Below are positions 38,234 through 47,130 of a stretch of 64,000 nucleotides of DNA, one piece after another (the stretch's first letter is position 1; each line of letters begins with the position of its first letter). The DNA lies in contig NZ_CP038255.1 of NCBI RefSeq assembly GCF_004564135.1, positions 714,501 through 778,500 on the forward strand. The letters are read 5' to 3'. Source of the DNA: Terasakiella sp. SH-1. GTDB lineage: Bacteria > Pseudomonadota > Alphaproteobacteria > Rhodospirillales > Terasakiellaceae. A program made the translations under genes and the position numbers. The notes beneath the pieces are model-generated. The model worked only from the letters and a program-made list of their open reading frames with translations, ran no database searches and had not been told where the DNA came from.

Positions 38234-38475
38234 TATTCAAACGATTTTGCAGCCCTTCCTTGATCAGGCACCGCGTCCCTTAAGTGATGATTTGACGGCC
38301 TTTTATTGCGCTTGGAACGGTTAGGTTGTACGCACATCCTATTGATGTAATTGGATAATTTTTGCAATTATTGCGAAATAAGGCAGATTTCGACATATTG
38401 AGGTCACATTCATTCGTTAGGACTCTTTAACAGAGATTAAGGGGAACCGGGTAAGCTCCCGGTCTGGAGAAGAGA

Positions 38476-39693
38476 ATGAATTACGAAGAATTTTTTGCTG
38501 AACGTATTGCTGACCTGCAAGATGAGGGTAACTATCGTGTCTTTGCAGATTTGGAACGTCGTGCGGGTGATTTCCCCCATGCGATGAATTATCGCGACAG
38601 TGGCGTTGAACAAGTGACGGTCTGGTGTTCAAATGACTATTTGGGCATGGGCCAGAACAAAGAAGTCATGAACGCCATGCATGAGGCTCTGGATAAATGT
38701 GGTGCTGGTGCTGGCGGGACCCGCAATATTTCCGGGACCAACCACTACCATGTTCTGCTGGAACAGGAACTGGCAAAATTGCATGGTACAGAAGCCGCCT
38801 TGATCTTTACCTCTGGCTATGTGGCGAACTTTACCGCTCTTTCCACATTGGGGGCAAAGATGCCAGGGATGCTGATTATCTCTGATGAGTTGAACCACAA
38901 CTCCATGATTGAAGGGATCCGTTTGGGCCGCAGTGAAAAAACGGTTTTCAAACATAATGACCTGGAAGACCTTGAGCGTATCTTAAAAGAGCAACCGCTG
39001 GATCGCCCGAAAATGATCGCCTTTGAATCTGTTTATTCCATGGATGGGGACATTGCCCCGATCAAGGAAATTTGTGATTTGGCCGATAAATATAATGCCA
39101 TGACCTATATTGATGAAGTTCATGCCGTTGGCCTTTATGGTGAACATGGCGCTGGTGTGGCGGAACGTGAAGGGCTGATGGATCGTCTGACGGTTATTCA
39201 AGGGACGATGGCGAAAGGGTTTGGCGTTGTTGGCGGTTATATCGCTGGGTCCAAGGCTATGTGTGACTTTGTCCGTTCCTTTGGTCAGGGCTTTATTTTC
39301 TCCACATCCATTCCGCCTGCGGTGGCAGCAGGGTGTTTGGCATCCATCAAATATGTGGCTGAACATAATGAAATCCGTGTGAAGCATCAGGCCAACGCCA
39401 AGATGTTGCGTGAGAAACTCGATGCTGCAGGTATCCCTCATATTGAAAACCCAAGCCATATTGTACCGGTTATGGTGGGGGATCCGGTTCTGTGTAAGCA
39501 GGCCAGTGATATGTTGATGGAAAAATTCAATCATTATGTCCAGCCGATCAACTACCCGACGGTTCCCAAGGGGACAGAACGTTTGCGCTTTACGCCTTCG
39601 CCGTTCCACACCGAAGAAATGATGGATAACTTGGTGGCTTGTTTGAGACAGGTCTGGGAAAGTCTGGCTTTGAAAAAAGCGGCTGCTGAATAA
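38476..39693 (+). CDS. hemA: 5-aminolevulinate synthase
   Basis: PLP enzyme condensing succinyl-CoA and glycine, the first haem step in alphaproteobacteria. 405 residues. [21 protein letters not shown], the [10 protein letters not shown] strand, and [13 protein letters not shown] with the PLP Asp; the Schiff-base Lys lies in GTMAKGFG (Lys247). ATG at 38476 has TGGAGAAGAG before it. The leader (38325-38475) includes GGGAACCGGG/CTCCCGG complementarity near the ribosome site. Confidence 0.97.
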   Translation: MNYEEFFAERIADLQDEGNYRVFADLERRAGDFPHAMNYRDSGVEQVTVWCSNDYLGMGQNKEVMNAMHEALDKCGAGAGGTRNISGTNHYHVLLEQELAKLHGTEAALIFTSGYVANFTALSTLGAKMPGMLIISDELNHNSMIEGIRLGRSEKTVFKHNDLEDLERILKEQPLDRPKMIAFESVYSMDGDIAPIKEICDLADKYNAMTYIDEVHAVGLYGEHGAGVAEREGLMDRLTVIQGTMAKGFGVVGGYIAGSKAMCDFVRSFGQGFIFSTSIPPAVAAGCLASIKYVAEHNEIRVKHQANAKMLREKLDAAGIPHIENPSHIVPVMVGDPVLCKQASDMLMEKFNHYVQPINYPTVPKGTERLRFTPSPFHTEEMMDNLVACLRQVWESLALKKAAAE

Positions 39694-39719
39694 TTTATTT
39701 CACAGCGATATTCTGACTT

Positions 39720-39742
39720 GGGCGGCCTTGGCCGCCCTTTTT
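39720..39742 (+). terminator. Intrinsic terminator after hemA
   Basis: GGGCGGCC (39720-39727) pairs with GGCCGCCC (39730-39737) around a TT loop, followed by five T. A very stable, textbook terminator. Confidence 0.9.
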
Positions 39743-39815
39743 ATTTTACCTGCTTGCACCTTAACAAGAAATCGGCCATATCATAGAGGCACTTTTATTT
39801 CTGAAGAAACGTGTC

Positions 39816-40388
39816 ATGTATGCCGATAATACACTAACGCCAAAAGAAGCTGTCAGATTATGCGCACTGGGCACTCTTGCTCAGGCCGAGCAGCCTATGC
39901 GTTATAGTATTCTGGCCCATGATGCCCGCCATTTTATGAGCCGTGTGACTGGCCCATCCCTGGAATTGATGGGCACTTCCCTTGAGTTGTTGAAATTTGA
40001 AGGGCTGATTGCCCCATCTGAGGGGCAGGGGATGGAAGATGACGCGCTGATGGAATTAACCGATAAGGGGGCAGAAGAATTACATAAGCTTCTTATGGCG
40101 CGGGTGCGTGCGGAAAGTAATGACCTGAATAAACTGATCATCACGCTAAAATTCCGTTTTCTCCACCTTTTACCTGCCGAAGAACAGTGCAACCAGGTCG
40201 ATAGTTTGTGTGATGCTGCCCAGGCCGAACTTTCCCGTTTGGGGGATTTGCGTGATAACCATGTAGAAGAAACCGGCCATCTCACCGATTGGTTGGACCA
40301 TGACCTTGATCTGATCGAAAAACGCCTTGAATGGCTTGAAACAATGCGTAACGCCCTGTACGAAAAAGCCTTTCCAGACGGGCTTTAA
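39816..40388 (+). CDS. Probable winged-helix regulator (PadR/AphA-like)
   Basis: 190 residues. The N-terminal half looks like a winged helix: EAVRLCALGTLAQAEQPMRYS, then LKFEGLIAPSEG and MELTDKGAEELHKLLM, which is the usual 'wing then growth' pattern of PadR regulators. The C-terminal half is helical and charged (LDHDLDLIEKRLEWLETM), as in the PadR dimerisation domain. DNA target unknown. Its stop overlaps the convergent response-regulator gene by 4 bp. Confidence 0.6.
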   Translation: MYADNTLTPKEAVRLCALGTLAQAEQPMRYSILAHDARHFMSRVTGPSLELMGTSLELLKFEGLIAPSEGQGMEDDALMELTDKGAEELHKLLMARVRAESNDLNKLIITLKFRFLHLLPAEEQCNQVDSLCDAAQAELSRLGDLRDNHVEETGHLTDWLDHDLDLIEKRLEWLETMRNALYEKAFPDGL

Positions 40389-40756
40389 GCACTTTGCAGA
40401 TGGACTTCCAGCCCGTTTTTAAACAGGTCTGAAGAGAGTTCTTTTTGAAGATAGCCGACAGCACCGTTGTGAATGCAGCTTTCAGCGACAATCGTATTGT
40501 CATTGGCTGTCAACATAATGACTTTTGCTGCCGGGTTGATTTTTAACAGGCTTTTCAGGGTATCAATCCCGTTTTTGCGGGGCATTTCAATGTCCAGCAG
40601 GGTTAAATCAGGCTTGAGTTCTGTAAACATCTCTTCGGCTTCCACCCCGTCACAGGCTTGACCCACAACAGTCGCCCCCATGGCTTCAATCATGACAGAC
40701 ATCATGGTGCGGATGGTTTGGGTATCGTCAACGATCAGAACAGTTGGTTTTGTCAT
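40385..40756 (-). CDS. Single-domain response regulator (CheY-like)
   Basis: 123 residues, receiver only. VLIVDDTQTIRTMM carries the acidic pair, TLLDIEMPRKNG the phospho-acceptor Asp, VIMLTAN the Thr, and GYLQKEL the conserved Lys. Possible output is by protein contact. No kinase gene adjoins it. Confidence 0.92.
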   Translation of the reverse strand: MTKPTVLIVDDTQTIRTMMSVMIEAMGATVVGQACDGVEAEEMFTELKPDLTLLDIEMPRKNGIDTLKSLLKINPAAKVIMLTANDNTIVAESCIHNGAVGYLQKELSSDLFKNGLEVHLQSA

Positions 40757-40845
40757 TTTGCGCCTGTTTATTATGATTAATACTTATTCTCTTTTATAAT
40801 AGGTTTTGTGCAATACAGTTTAAAGTATAATTTAAAAGAAAAGCC

Positions 40846-41589
40846 TTAAAACAAATGTTGCCCACCTGTCAGCCACATTTCCGTCCCCGTCACATAAGAC
40901 GAATCTTCTGAACAGAGATAATAGATGCTGGAGGCGACTTCGTCTGTGGAACCCATGCGGTTAAGCGGGATGCGTGGGATCAGGGTTTCATATTCCGGCT
41001 GGATCATATCGGTTTGAATTTCCCCTGGCGCAACCGCATTGACCCGTACGCCAATGGCGGCAAATTCATTGGCCATTTCACGGGTGAGGGCTGACAGGGC
41101 AGCCTTGGAAATAGAATAGGCTGATCCGGCAAAGGGGTGGATATAATGCCCGGCAATGGAGGTTACATTCACAATCGCCCCGCCACCGCGATGAAGGGCA
41201 GGCGCAAAGCCACGCGAGAGTTTGAGCGGAGCATAGAAGTTAAGATCAAAGACCTGTTGCCAAGCCTCTAAATCGCCATTCAAACAGCCCAGTCGTTCTT
41301 TGAAGGGCGTCTTTGGGGACATGCCTGCATTGTTGACCAAGGCGTGAAGCGGGTCATCGCCCAATAGCTTGTTAGCCTCATGTACAAAGCTTGCCAGACT
41401 GTCATCATCACCCAGATCGGTTGGGTAATGAAAGGCGTAATTTGGGTCGCGCATACATTCCGGTGGCACATCCTGACGCGCACAGGTAATCACCCGCCAG
41501 CCTTTGTTGAGGAAATACTGTGCCGTTGCATGACCAATCCCTTGGCTTGCCCCTGTAATCACTGCTGTTTTTTGTGTGTCATTTGCCAT
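40846..41589 (-). CDS. SDR-family oxidoreductase
   Basis: 247 residues, classical SDR. Cofactor loop ITGASQGIGHA; NNAGM; catalytic Ser in NVTSIAGH and YSISK; then VNAVAPGEIQTDM. The C-terminal SSYVTGTEMWLTGGQHLF is typical. It is divergent from the kinase-like gene at 41634. Substrate unknown. Confidence 0.88.
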   Translation of the reverse strand: MANDTQKTAVITGASQGIGHATAQYFLNKGWRVITCARQDVPPECMRDPNYAFHYPTDLGDDDSLASFVHEANKLLGDDPLHALVNNAGMSPKTPFKERLGCLNGDLEAWQQVFDLNFYAPLKLSRGFAPALHRGGGAIVNVTSIAGHYIHPFAGSAYSISKAALSALTREMANEFAAIGVRVNAVAPGEIQTDMIQPEYETLIPRIPLNRMGSTDEVASSIYYLCSEDSSYVTGTEMWLTGGQHLF

Positions 41590-41633
41590 AATATGAAGAG
41601 AGTAACGCCACTTGCTTGTCAGGACAATCAGAA

Positions 41634-43199
41634 ATGAAACAAAGCGAAGTGATTGATTTTCTCATGAAACCGCAAAGTTATGGCTTGGATGAGACGCAAC
41701 CCATTCAGCGTTACGATACCCATATCTCGGTCATTTTTATTGCAGGCGATTATGCCTATAAATTAAAGCGGGCTATCGCCTTACCTTTCGTTGATTTCAG
41801 CCGATTGGAAGACCGTGAGAAATTTTGCCGTCTGGAATTGAAAATTAACCAGATAAACTCCCCGCACCTGTATCTGGATGTGGTGCCCATCTGTGAAAAA
41901 GAGGGGCTTCACCTTGGCGGGCAGGGAGAAGTCGTTGACTGGCTGGTGAAGATGAAATGCTTTGATCAGTCCCAACTGTTTGATCAGCTTTGTGAAAATG
42001 GGCAGCTTCATATCGCTGATATGGAAAGCCTGAGCGATCATATCGTGGAGTGTTATCAGGATTACCAACGCAATGATGAATATGGCGGTGCTGCGGGGAT
42101 GGTGCGGGCTTTTGACGGCCATTACAAAGCTTTTGAAAATTGCCCCGAGCATGTGCTGGATCAAGCTTTGCTCGATGATCTGAAAAAGCAGGTGGCTGGG
42201 GAAATGACACGCCATACAGAGGGGTTAAATGCCCGTCAAAAAAATGGTTATGTGCGCCATTGTCATGGGGATTTACACCTGCGCAATATTTGTTTTTTTG
42301 AAGGTCAGATCACTTTGTTTGATGCGATTGAGTTTGAACCGGATTATGCGGTGATCGATATTCTGTATGATTTGTCCTTCTTATTGATGGATCTCTGTCA
42401 TCGCAAACGTTTGGATCTTGCCAACTGTGTGATGAACCGTTATCTCGGGCGCACAGGCGATGTGGCTGGTTTGAAGCTCTTGGGGCTGTTTTTATCTTCG
42501 CGTTCAGCTATCCGTACTCATGTAAATGCGGTGGCCTCACAAAACCAGCCATCAGCGGCTCTCAGGTTGGCGTGGGAAGAAGATGCCCGATGTTATTTAA
42601 AAGAATCTCTGGGCTATCTTGAAGCGCAGCCTGTGATGCTGGTCGCCATTGGCGGGTTGTCTGGCAGCGGGAAATCAACACTGGCAAAAGCATTGGCCCC
42701 GACGTTAGGTAAGCAACCAGGGGCTTTTATCGCCAGAACCGACATGATCCGCAAAAGATTGATGCAGGTTGCTCCCTTTGAAAAACTTCCCAAATCGGCA
42801 TATCAGCTGGATGTGACGCAAAAGACCTATGAGACCTTGTATCAGGAAACCCGTGTCGCGATTGAAAGTGGCTATTGCGTTATTATTGACGGGGTATTTG
42901 CCAAAGAGGAAGAACGACAAAAATTGTCTGAATTAGCCACTGAGTTAGGCATTCCTTTTGCGGGCCTTTGGCTTGAGGTTGACCAAAAGGTTCTGGAAAA
43001 TCGGGTGAGGGGACGTAAAAACGATCCTTCGGATGCAGATGTTCAGGTTGTGCGTTTACAGGCGGGATATAAGCTCGGAGCTATAGATTGGCACAGGCTT
43101 GATGCATCGACTGATTTGGGCCATCTGACTGAAAAAGCCCATAAAATTTTGACCGATGTCTGGAAAAGCTTAAAAAATCAGGGTATGCTTAACAGGTAA
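41634..43199 (+). CDS. Fusion of an aminoglycoside-phosphotransferase-like domain and a P-loop kinase
   Basis: 521 residues. The N-terminal part (about 1-330) is APH-like: YAYKLKRAI (Lys), HCHGDLHLRNICFF (catalytic HGD) and FDAIEFEPDYAVIDI (metal Asp). The C-terminal part (about 335-520) is a P-loop kinase, with the Walker A GGLSGSGKSTLAKALA and a zeta-toxin/gluconokinase-like layout (ARTDMIRKRL, VIIDGVFAKEEER). Fused proteins of this type are widespread but their substrate is unknown. ATG at 41634 with AGGA upstream. Confidence 0.85.
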   Translation: MKQSEVIDFLMKPQSYGLDETQPIQRYDTHISVIFIAGDYAYKLKRAIALPFVDFSRLEDREKFCRLELKINQINSPHLYLDVVPICEKEGLHLGGQGEVVDWLVKMKCFDQSQLFDQLCENGQLHIADMESLSDHIVECYQDYQRNDEYGGAAGMVRAFDGHYKAFENCPEHVLDQALLDDLKKQVAGEMTRHTEGLNARQKNGYVRHCHGDLHLRNICFFEGQITLFDAIEFEPDYAVIDILYDLSFLLMDLCHRKRLDLANCVMNRYLGRTGDVAGLKLLGLFLSSRSAIRTHVNAVASQNQPSAALRLAWEEDARCYLKESLGYLEAQPVMLVAIGGLSGSGKSTLAKALAPTLGKQPGAFIARTDMIRKRLMQVAPFEKLPKSAYQLDVTQKTYETLYQETRVAIESGYCVIIDGVFAKEEERQKLSELATELGIPFAGLWLEVDQKVLENRVRGRKNDPSDADVQVVRLQAGYKLGAIDWHRLDASTDLGHLTEKAHKILTDVWKSLKNQGMLNR

Positions 43200-43223
43200 T
43201 ACCAAAAACGCTGGGAGGTTGTT

Positions 43224-44090
43224 ATGTGTATGAAATCCATTCTTGCCCCGATTGATGGGGCCAAGTCATCCCATGCGGTTTTAAATGCGGCTTTCGTCAT
43301 TGCCGAAGAATTTGCCAGCCATATCAATGTGCTGCATGTGGAGCCTGATCCCCGTTCTGCGATCCCTTTATTGGGGGAGGGGATGTCCGGGGCGATGATT
43401 GAAGATATGATCGCCTTGGCTGAAAAAGAAAATAGTGAACAGCGTGCCCAGGCTCATAGTTTCTATAAATATGCCCTAGAAGACCATGAGGCCGTGGAAA
43501 GCTCAAGGCCGCTTGAAGGGGTAAAGATCACAACGCAATGGTTGGAAGATCAGGGCCGTGAAGATGAGGTTATTGCCCGTTATGGGCGTTTGGCTGATAT
43601 GATTTTGGTGCCAAAACCTGTCGAGGATAACGAAGTTTATTCCACACTGGCGATTAATGCAGCCTTGTTTGAAACCGGGCGCCCCATGATGTTATTGCCG
43701 GAATTACCTATCGAGAAATTTCCCAGAAATATTACCGTTTGCTGGAATGGGTCCATGGAAGGGGCGCGTGCGGTTGCAGCGGCGAAACCTTTTTTGAAAA
43801 AGGCAGAAACAATCTATGTGATTACCGCTGATACATCAGCAACCGATAGCCCGGTGGGCAATGAACTGCTGGACTATCTGCAATGGTATGATATTGAGGC
43901 CAAAGCCGTTTTTTTCACCCCAGCTGGAAAATCAGTTGGTCAGGCCCTGTTGTCAGAAAGCTTGAAGCTGGGGGCTGAAATGATGGTTATGGGGGGGTAT
44001 ACCCACAGTCGCATGCGGGAATTGATTATGGGGGGCGCCACACGTGATGTGATCGAAAATGCCCAAATTCCTGTGATTATGGGGCATTAA
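43224..44090 (+). CDS. Universal stress protein, tandem UspA domains
   Basis: 288 residues. Domain 1 starts ILAPIDGAKSSHAVLNAA; domain 2 starts NITVCWNGSMEGARAVAAA and ends MMVMGGYTHSRMRELIMGGATRDVI, the ATP-binding G-2x-G-9x-G(S/T) region. GGGAGG lies before the ATG. It follows the APH/kinase fusion by 24 bp, so they may be one operon. Its stop overlaps the convergent SRAP gene by 4 bp. Confidence 0.92.
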   Translation: MCMKSILAPIDGAKSSHAVLNAAFVIAEEFASHINVLHVEPDPRSAIPLLGEGMSGAMIEDMIALAEKENSEQRAQAHSFYKYALEDHEAVESSRPLEGVKITTQWLEDQGREDEVIARYGRLADMILVPKPVEDNEVYSTLAINAALFETGRPMMLLPELPIEKFPRNITVCWNGSMEGARAVAAAKPFLKKAETIYVITADTSATDSPVGNELLDYLQWYDIEAKAVFFTPAGKSVGQALLSESLKLGAEMMVMGGYTHSRMRELIMGGATRDVIENAQIPVIMGH

Positions 44091-44662
44091 AACAGCCCCA
44101 GCTGTTTTTCCCTTGGTTGTTCTTCGTCGATATCAAAGGCAATATTCTTTGGTGGGGCTAAAAGGTCGCCTAACTGTTGGGTTTGGGTTTTCTTGTCCAG
44201 CCAGCGTTGATATTGAATGGGCGGCAATAAAACGGGCATCCGGTCATGAATATGGGCAATAGCCGGGTGTGGGGCGCAGGTGATGATTGTAAAACGGTCC
44301 TTATCATACAGCCCTGCCATGGCAAATTGTGTGATCCCGTTAATGGAAATCCGGTTTTTCAATTTGCCCCCTTCATCTTGACGATATTCAAACCAGGCTG
44401 TTGCTGGAACAAGGCAACGGTTTTGTAAGGCGGGGCGGAAGGTTGCTTTTTCAAGTAAGGTTTCTGCACGGGCATTAATCAGGGGCTTTGTCGACCATTC
44501 AACTTGAAATCCCCATGGTAAGACTTCGGCATGGCCCATTTGGTCAATGACCAAGGCATCATCGGTTGGGCGCTTTAGGCGTTTTGATTTTGGAATGGTC
44601 GATAAGCCATAGGTTTGCTGGAGGACCTTTGCCAAAATATCAGCTTCAAAGGTGGAACACAT
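44087..44662 (-). CDS. SRAP-domain protein (YedK/HMCES), abasic-site DNA-protein crosslinker
   Basis: 191 residues. Met is followed at once by the conserved Cys2 (MCSTFE), which after Met removal forms a thiazolidine link to abasic sites in ssDNA. Other active-site features are NARAETLLE, WFEYRQ (Glu) and HDRMPVLLP (His). Slightly shorter than E. coli YedK (222). It lies 3 bp after the binding-protein gene on the same strand. Confidence 0.93.
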   Translation of the reverse strand: MCSTFEADILAKVLQQTYGLSTIPKSKRLKRPTDDALVIDQMGHAEVLPWGFQVEWSTKPLINARAETLLEKATFRPALQNRCLVPATAWFEYRQDEGGKLKNRISINGITQFAMAGLYDKDRFTIITCAPHPAIAHIHDRMPVLLPPIQYQRWLDKKTQTQQLGDLLAPPKNIAFDIDEEQPREKQLGLF

Positions 44663-44664
44663 GG

Positions 44665-45870
44665 TTATTCGCTATTTCGTCGTTGGGCGATTACCTCGGC
44701 ACTGGGCCAGAAATCAGCCCCGTCGGCGTAGTACCAGTCGCTGAGGCGGTTTATACCGTTTTGATGATGCAAGCGTCCGATGAAGGTTCCCATAGAAGAT
44801 TGATGATCGCTGGCCCGATAGTGAATGGTTCCCAAGGGGCTGTCAAAAAACAGATTTTCGAATTTCTCTGCACTGGATGGTGCTTGATCGTTTTTGAAAG
44901 CTTGGGCAATCGAAGTCAGGGTCATATAACCAACAAGGGAGCCCAGCATAGGGGATTCTGCAAAGCGTGATTGATAGGCTTGCACAAATTGGCGATGGGC
45001 ATGGGTTTGAATTTGTTCCCATGGATAGCCGGAGACAATCCAGTTGTCACAGACTGGAGAGGTCAGCGTTTTCAGGTATTCCGGTTCACCACTGAGCAGG
45101 CTGACCACGGATTTATTCTGGAAGAACTTTGTCTTTTCAGATGCTTTGACCAGCTTTTCCAAATCTGTTGAAAAAGTGACGTTAAAGATAGCGTCGATAT
45201 TTTTATTCGACAGGTTTTCAATGACGTCATCTGGCCGGATTTTAAACAGATCAACCCATTGGGTTTCAGCAAATTCTACATCTGGGCGGGCGGCGCGAAT
45301 GACGGTTTTGAAGTTTTCAACAGCAGAATGACCATATTCGTAATTGGGAGCAATACAGGCCCACCGGGTCACAGGCAGCTTGATCGCTTCTTTTGCCAGC
45401 ATGCGGGTTTGCATATAGGTACTGGGGCGCAGACGAAAGGTATAGGGATTTCCCTTTTCCAGTGTGATTTTGTCGCTTAAGGGTTCTGCTGCGATAAAGG
45501 GGATACGGTTTTGTGCGGCATAATCAGCCAGGGCCAGCCCAATGTGAGACAGGAAAGAGCCGCTTAGAACATCGGCCTTTTTTGTTTCAGTCAGGAATTT
45601 TGCAGCGCGCACCGCTTCTGTGAGGTTGCCCCGATCATTTTGGGAAAAGACCTCCAGCGGTCTTCCTGAAACACCGCCGTTTAAATTGATTTGTTCTTTT
45701 GCCAGTATCCAGCCTTTGCGATAAGGAATGGTGAAGCGGTTGATGCTGGGAATATAGCTATTGATATCCCCGACGATCAGGGGGCGCACACGGGCGTGAA
45801 GCAGGGAAGGGGTGCATATGGCAGCGACACCGCCTGCACCAAGCTTCAATATATCGCGCCGATGAACCAT
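44665..45870 (-). CDS. Branched-chain amino-acid-type ABC substrate-binding protein, probable Tat signal
   Basis: 401 residues with the type-I periplasmic binding fold (LivK/AmiC-like): IVGDINSYIP, then NGGVSGRPLEVF and WACIAPNYEYGHSAVENF. The N-terminus RRDILKLGAGGVAA resembles a twin-arginine signal, and cleavage after LLHARV is plausible. No permease or ATPase is nearby, so it is an orphan that may serve another transporter or a sensor. Ligand unknown. Confidence 0.85.
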   Translation of the reverse strand: MVHRRDILKLGAGGVAAICTPSLLHARVRPLIVGDINSYIPSINRFTIPYRKGWILAKEQINLNGGVSGRPLEVFSQNDRGNLTEAVRAAKFLTETKKADVLSGSFLSHIGLALADYAAQNRIPFIAAEPLSDKITLEKGNPYTFRLRPSTYMQTRMLAKEAIKLPVTRWACIAPNYEYGHSAVENFKTVIRAARPDVEFAETQWVDLFKIRPDDVIENLSNKNIDAIFNVTFSTDLEKLVKASEKTKFFQNKSVVSLLSGEPEYLKTLTSPVCDNWIVSGYPWEQIQTHAHRQFVQAYQSRFAESPMLGSLVGYMTLTSIAQAFKNDQAPSSAEKFENLFFDSPLGTIHYRASDHQSSMGTFIGRLHHQNGINRLSDWYYADGADFWPSAEVIAQRRNSE

Positions 45871-45948
45871 AGGGCACTTCCTTCACATTTATCTTCTCTC
45901 AGTGTATAAGTTCGCCTACCTTCTCGCAACTGGTTAAAGAGTTTCCCC

Positions 45949-46614
45949 ATGCCTTCTGAACTTCCCACAAATGTTACGATCGGCAGTGATCATATTTGGT
46001 GTCAGCTTTTTGACAGTGCAAAACGTTTTAAGACCTCACGGCCCACATTATTTCTGGATCGTGATGGGGTCATTGTGGAAGAGGTTCATTATTTGCATAA
46101 GGTTGAAGATGTTGCCCTGATAGGGGGGGCTGCGAAAATTATCCGTGCGGCAAATGAACGTGACATTCCTGTAGTGGTTGTGACCAATCAATCGGGGCTG
46201 GCCCGTGATATGTTTGGTTGGGCGCAGTTCAATGCGGTGCAGGCAAAAATGCATGAGTTGTTGAAGGATGAGGAAGGGGCTTTTGTGGATGCGGTCTATG
46301 CCTGCCCCTTTCATAAAACTGGTATTGAGCCTTTTAACGATCCTGATCACGAAGCGCGCAAACCCAACCCGGGGATGTTATTACGTGCGATGGGGGCATT
46401 GCCGATTCAGGGGAAAGGGTCCTGGATTGTTGGGGATAAGGCCAGTGATTTAAAAGCCGGGTTAAAGGCACAAATCTCAGGTGGGGTCCATGTTCTAACA
46501 GGGCATGGGCGCGATGAAGGGGAAGCTGACAAAGCAAAAGCCGTCGCAAAGGACGGCTTTGATGTAAGGTCGCTTAATTCGATTGCTGAAATCAGAATAG
46601 ATGAACTGTTTTAA
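45949..46614 (+). CDS. HAD-IIIA phosphatase (GmhB / histidinol-phosphatase-like)
   Basis: 221 residues. Motif I: LFLDRDGVIVEEVHYLH; motif II: VVVTNQSGLARDMF; Cys-x-His region ACPFHKTG; motif III/IV: KPNPGMLL and WIVGDKASDLKAGLKA. It matches D,D-heptose-1,7-bisphosphate phosphatases in LPS-core precursor synthesis, though the set of Cys for zinc is incomplete (only one clear CPFH). Ends 4 bp over the convergent MarR gene. Confidence 0.82.
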   Translation: MPSELPTNVTIGSDHIWCQLFDSAKRFKTSRPTLFLDRDGVIVEEVHYLHKVEDVALIGGAAKIIRAANERDIPVVVVTNQSGLARDMFGWAQFNAVQAKMHELLKDEEGAFVDAVYACPFHKTGIEPFNDPDHEARKPNPGMLLRAMGALPIQGKGSWIVGDKASDLKAGLKAQISGGVHVLTGHGRDEGEADKAKAVAKDGFDVRSLNSIAEIRIDELF

Positions 46615-47069
46615 TCGTTTGGACCGTAATGGATGTAATCTGTCCAGGTTCTTTCCAGACGTTTCAGGGCTTTTAGGGTGACTTCTACTTCAATGGGGGT
46701 GAGACCGAATGCTTTCATGGTTTGGGCATGATGGTCTTCCATTTTCTTAAGGTTTGCGGTGAACTCAAGCGCTTTTGGTGTCAATTTCACATTGACGGAA
46801 CGACGGTCATGAGGGGAACGCTTTTGTTCCAGAAAGCCGCTTTCTGTCAGTTTCTTGATATTATAGGAAACGTTGGAGCCTTGATAATACCCGCGTTCGA
46901 TCAAGTCACGAATCGAAATTTCTTCATCTCCGATGTTGGCAAGCAACAAGGCTTGCACGGCATTTAAATCTTTGATCTCCAGGCGGTTGAGTTCAGCACG
47001 CAATACGTCGAGAAAACGACGGTGCAAACGCTCAATCATACGTGTGAGGTCAAGATATTCTTTTTTCAT
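46611..47069 (-). CDS. MarR-family regulator, LdtR-like
   Basis: 152 residues. Winged helix: LLLANIGDEEISIRDLIERG, then YYQGSNVSYNIKKLTESGF and RSPHDRRSVNVKLT. The YYxGSNVSYNxKKL segment is characteristic of the alphaproteobacterial LdtR group, which controls L,D-transpeptidase and osmotic-stress genes (family knowledge). No L,D-transpeptidase gene is adjacent. Confidence 0.85.
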   Translation of the reverse strand: MKKEYLDLTRMIERLHRRFLDVLRAELNRLEIKDLNAVQALLLANIGDEEISIRDLIERGYYQGSNVSYNIKKLTESGFLEQKRSPHDRRSVNVKLTPKALEFTANLKKMEDHHAQTMKAFGLTPIEVEVTLKALKRLERTWTDYIHYGPND

Positions 47070-47130
47070 TCATTTCATCCCAAGAGCCATCTTCTGCCTA
47101 GCTTATGCCACGATTAAGAGCGTTATTCAA

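Noticed and set aside
38325-38475. FNR/FnrL box upstream of hemA
   Set aside because: TTGAT-N4-TTGGA lacks the symmetrical ATCAA half; too weak to call although such control is common for hemA.
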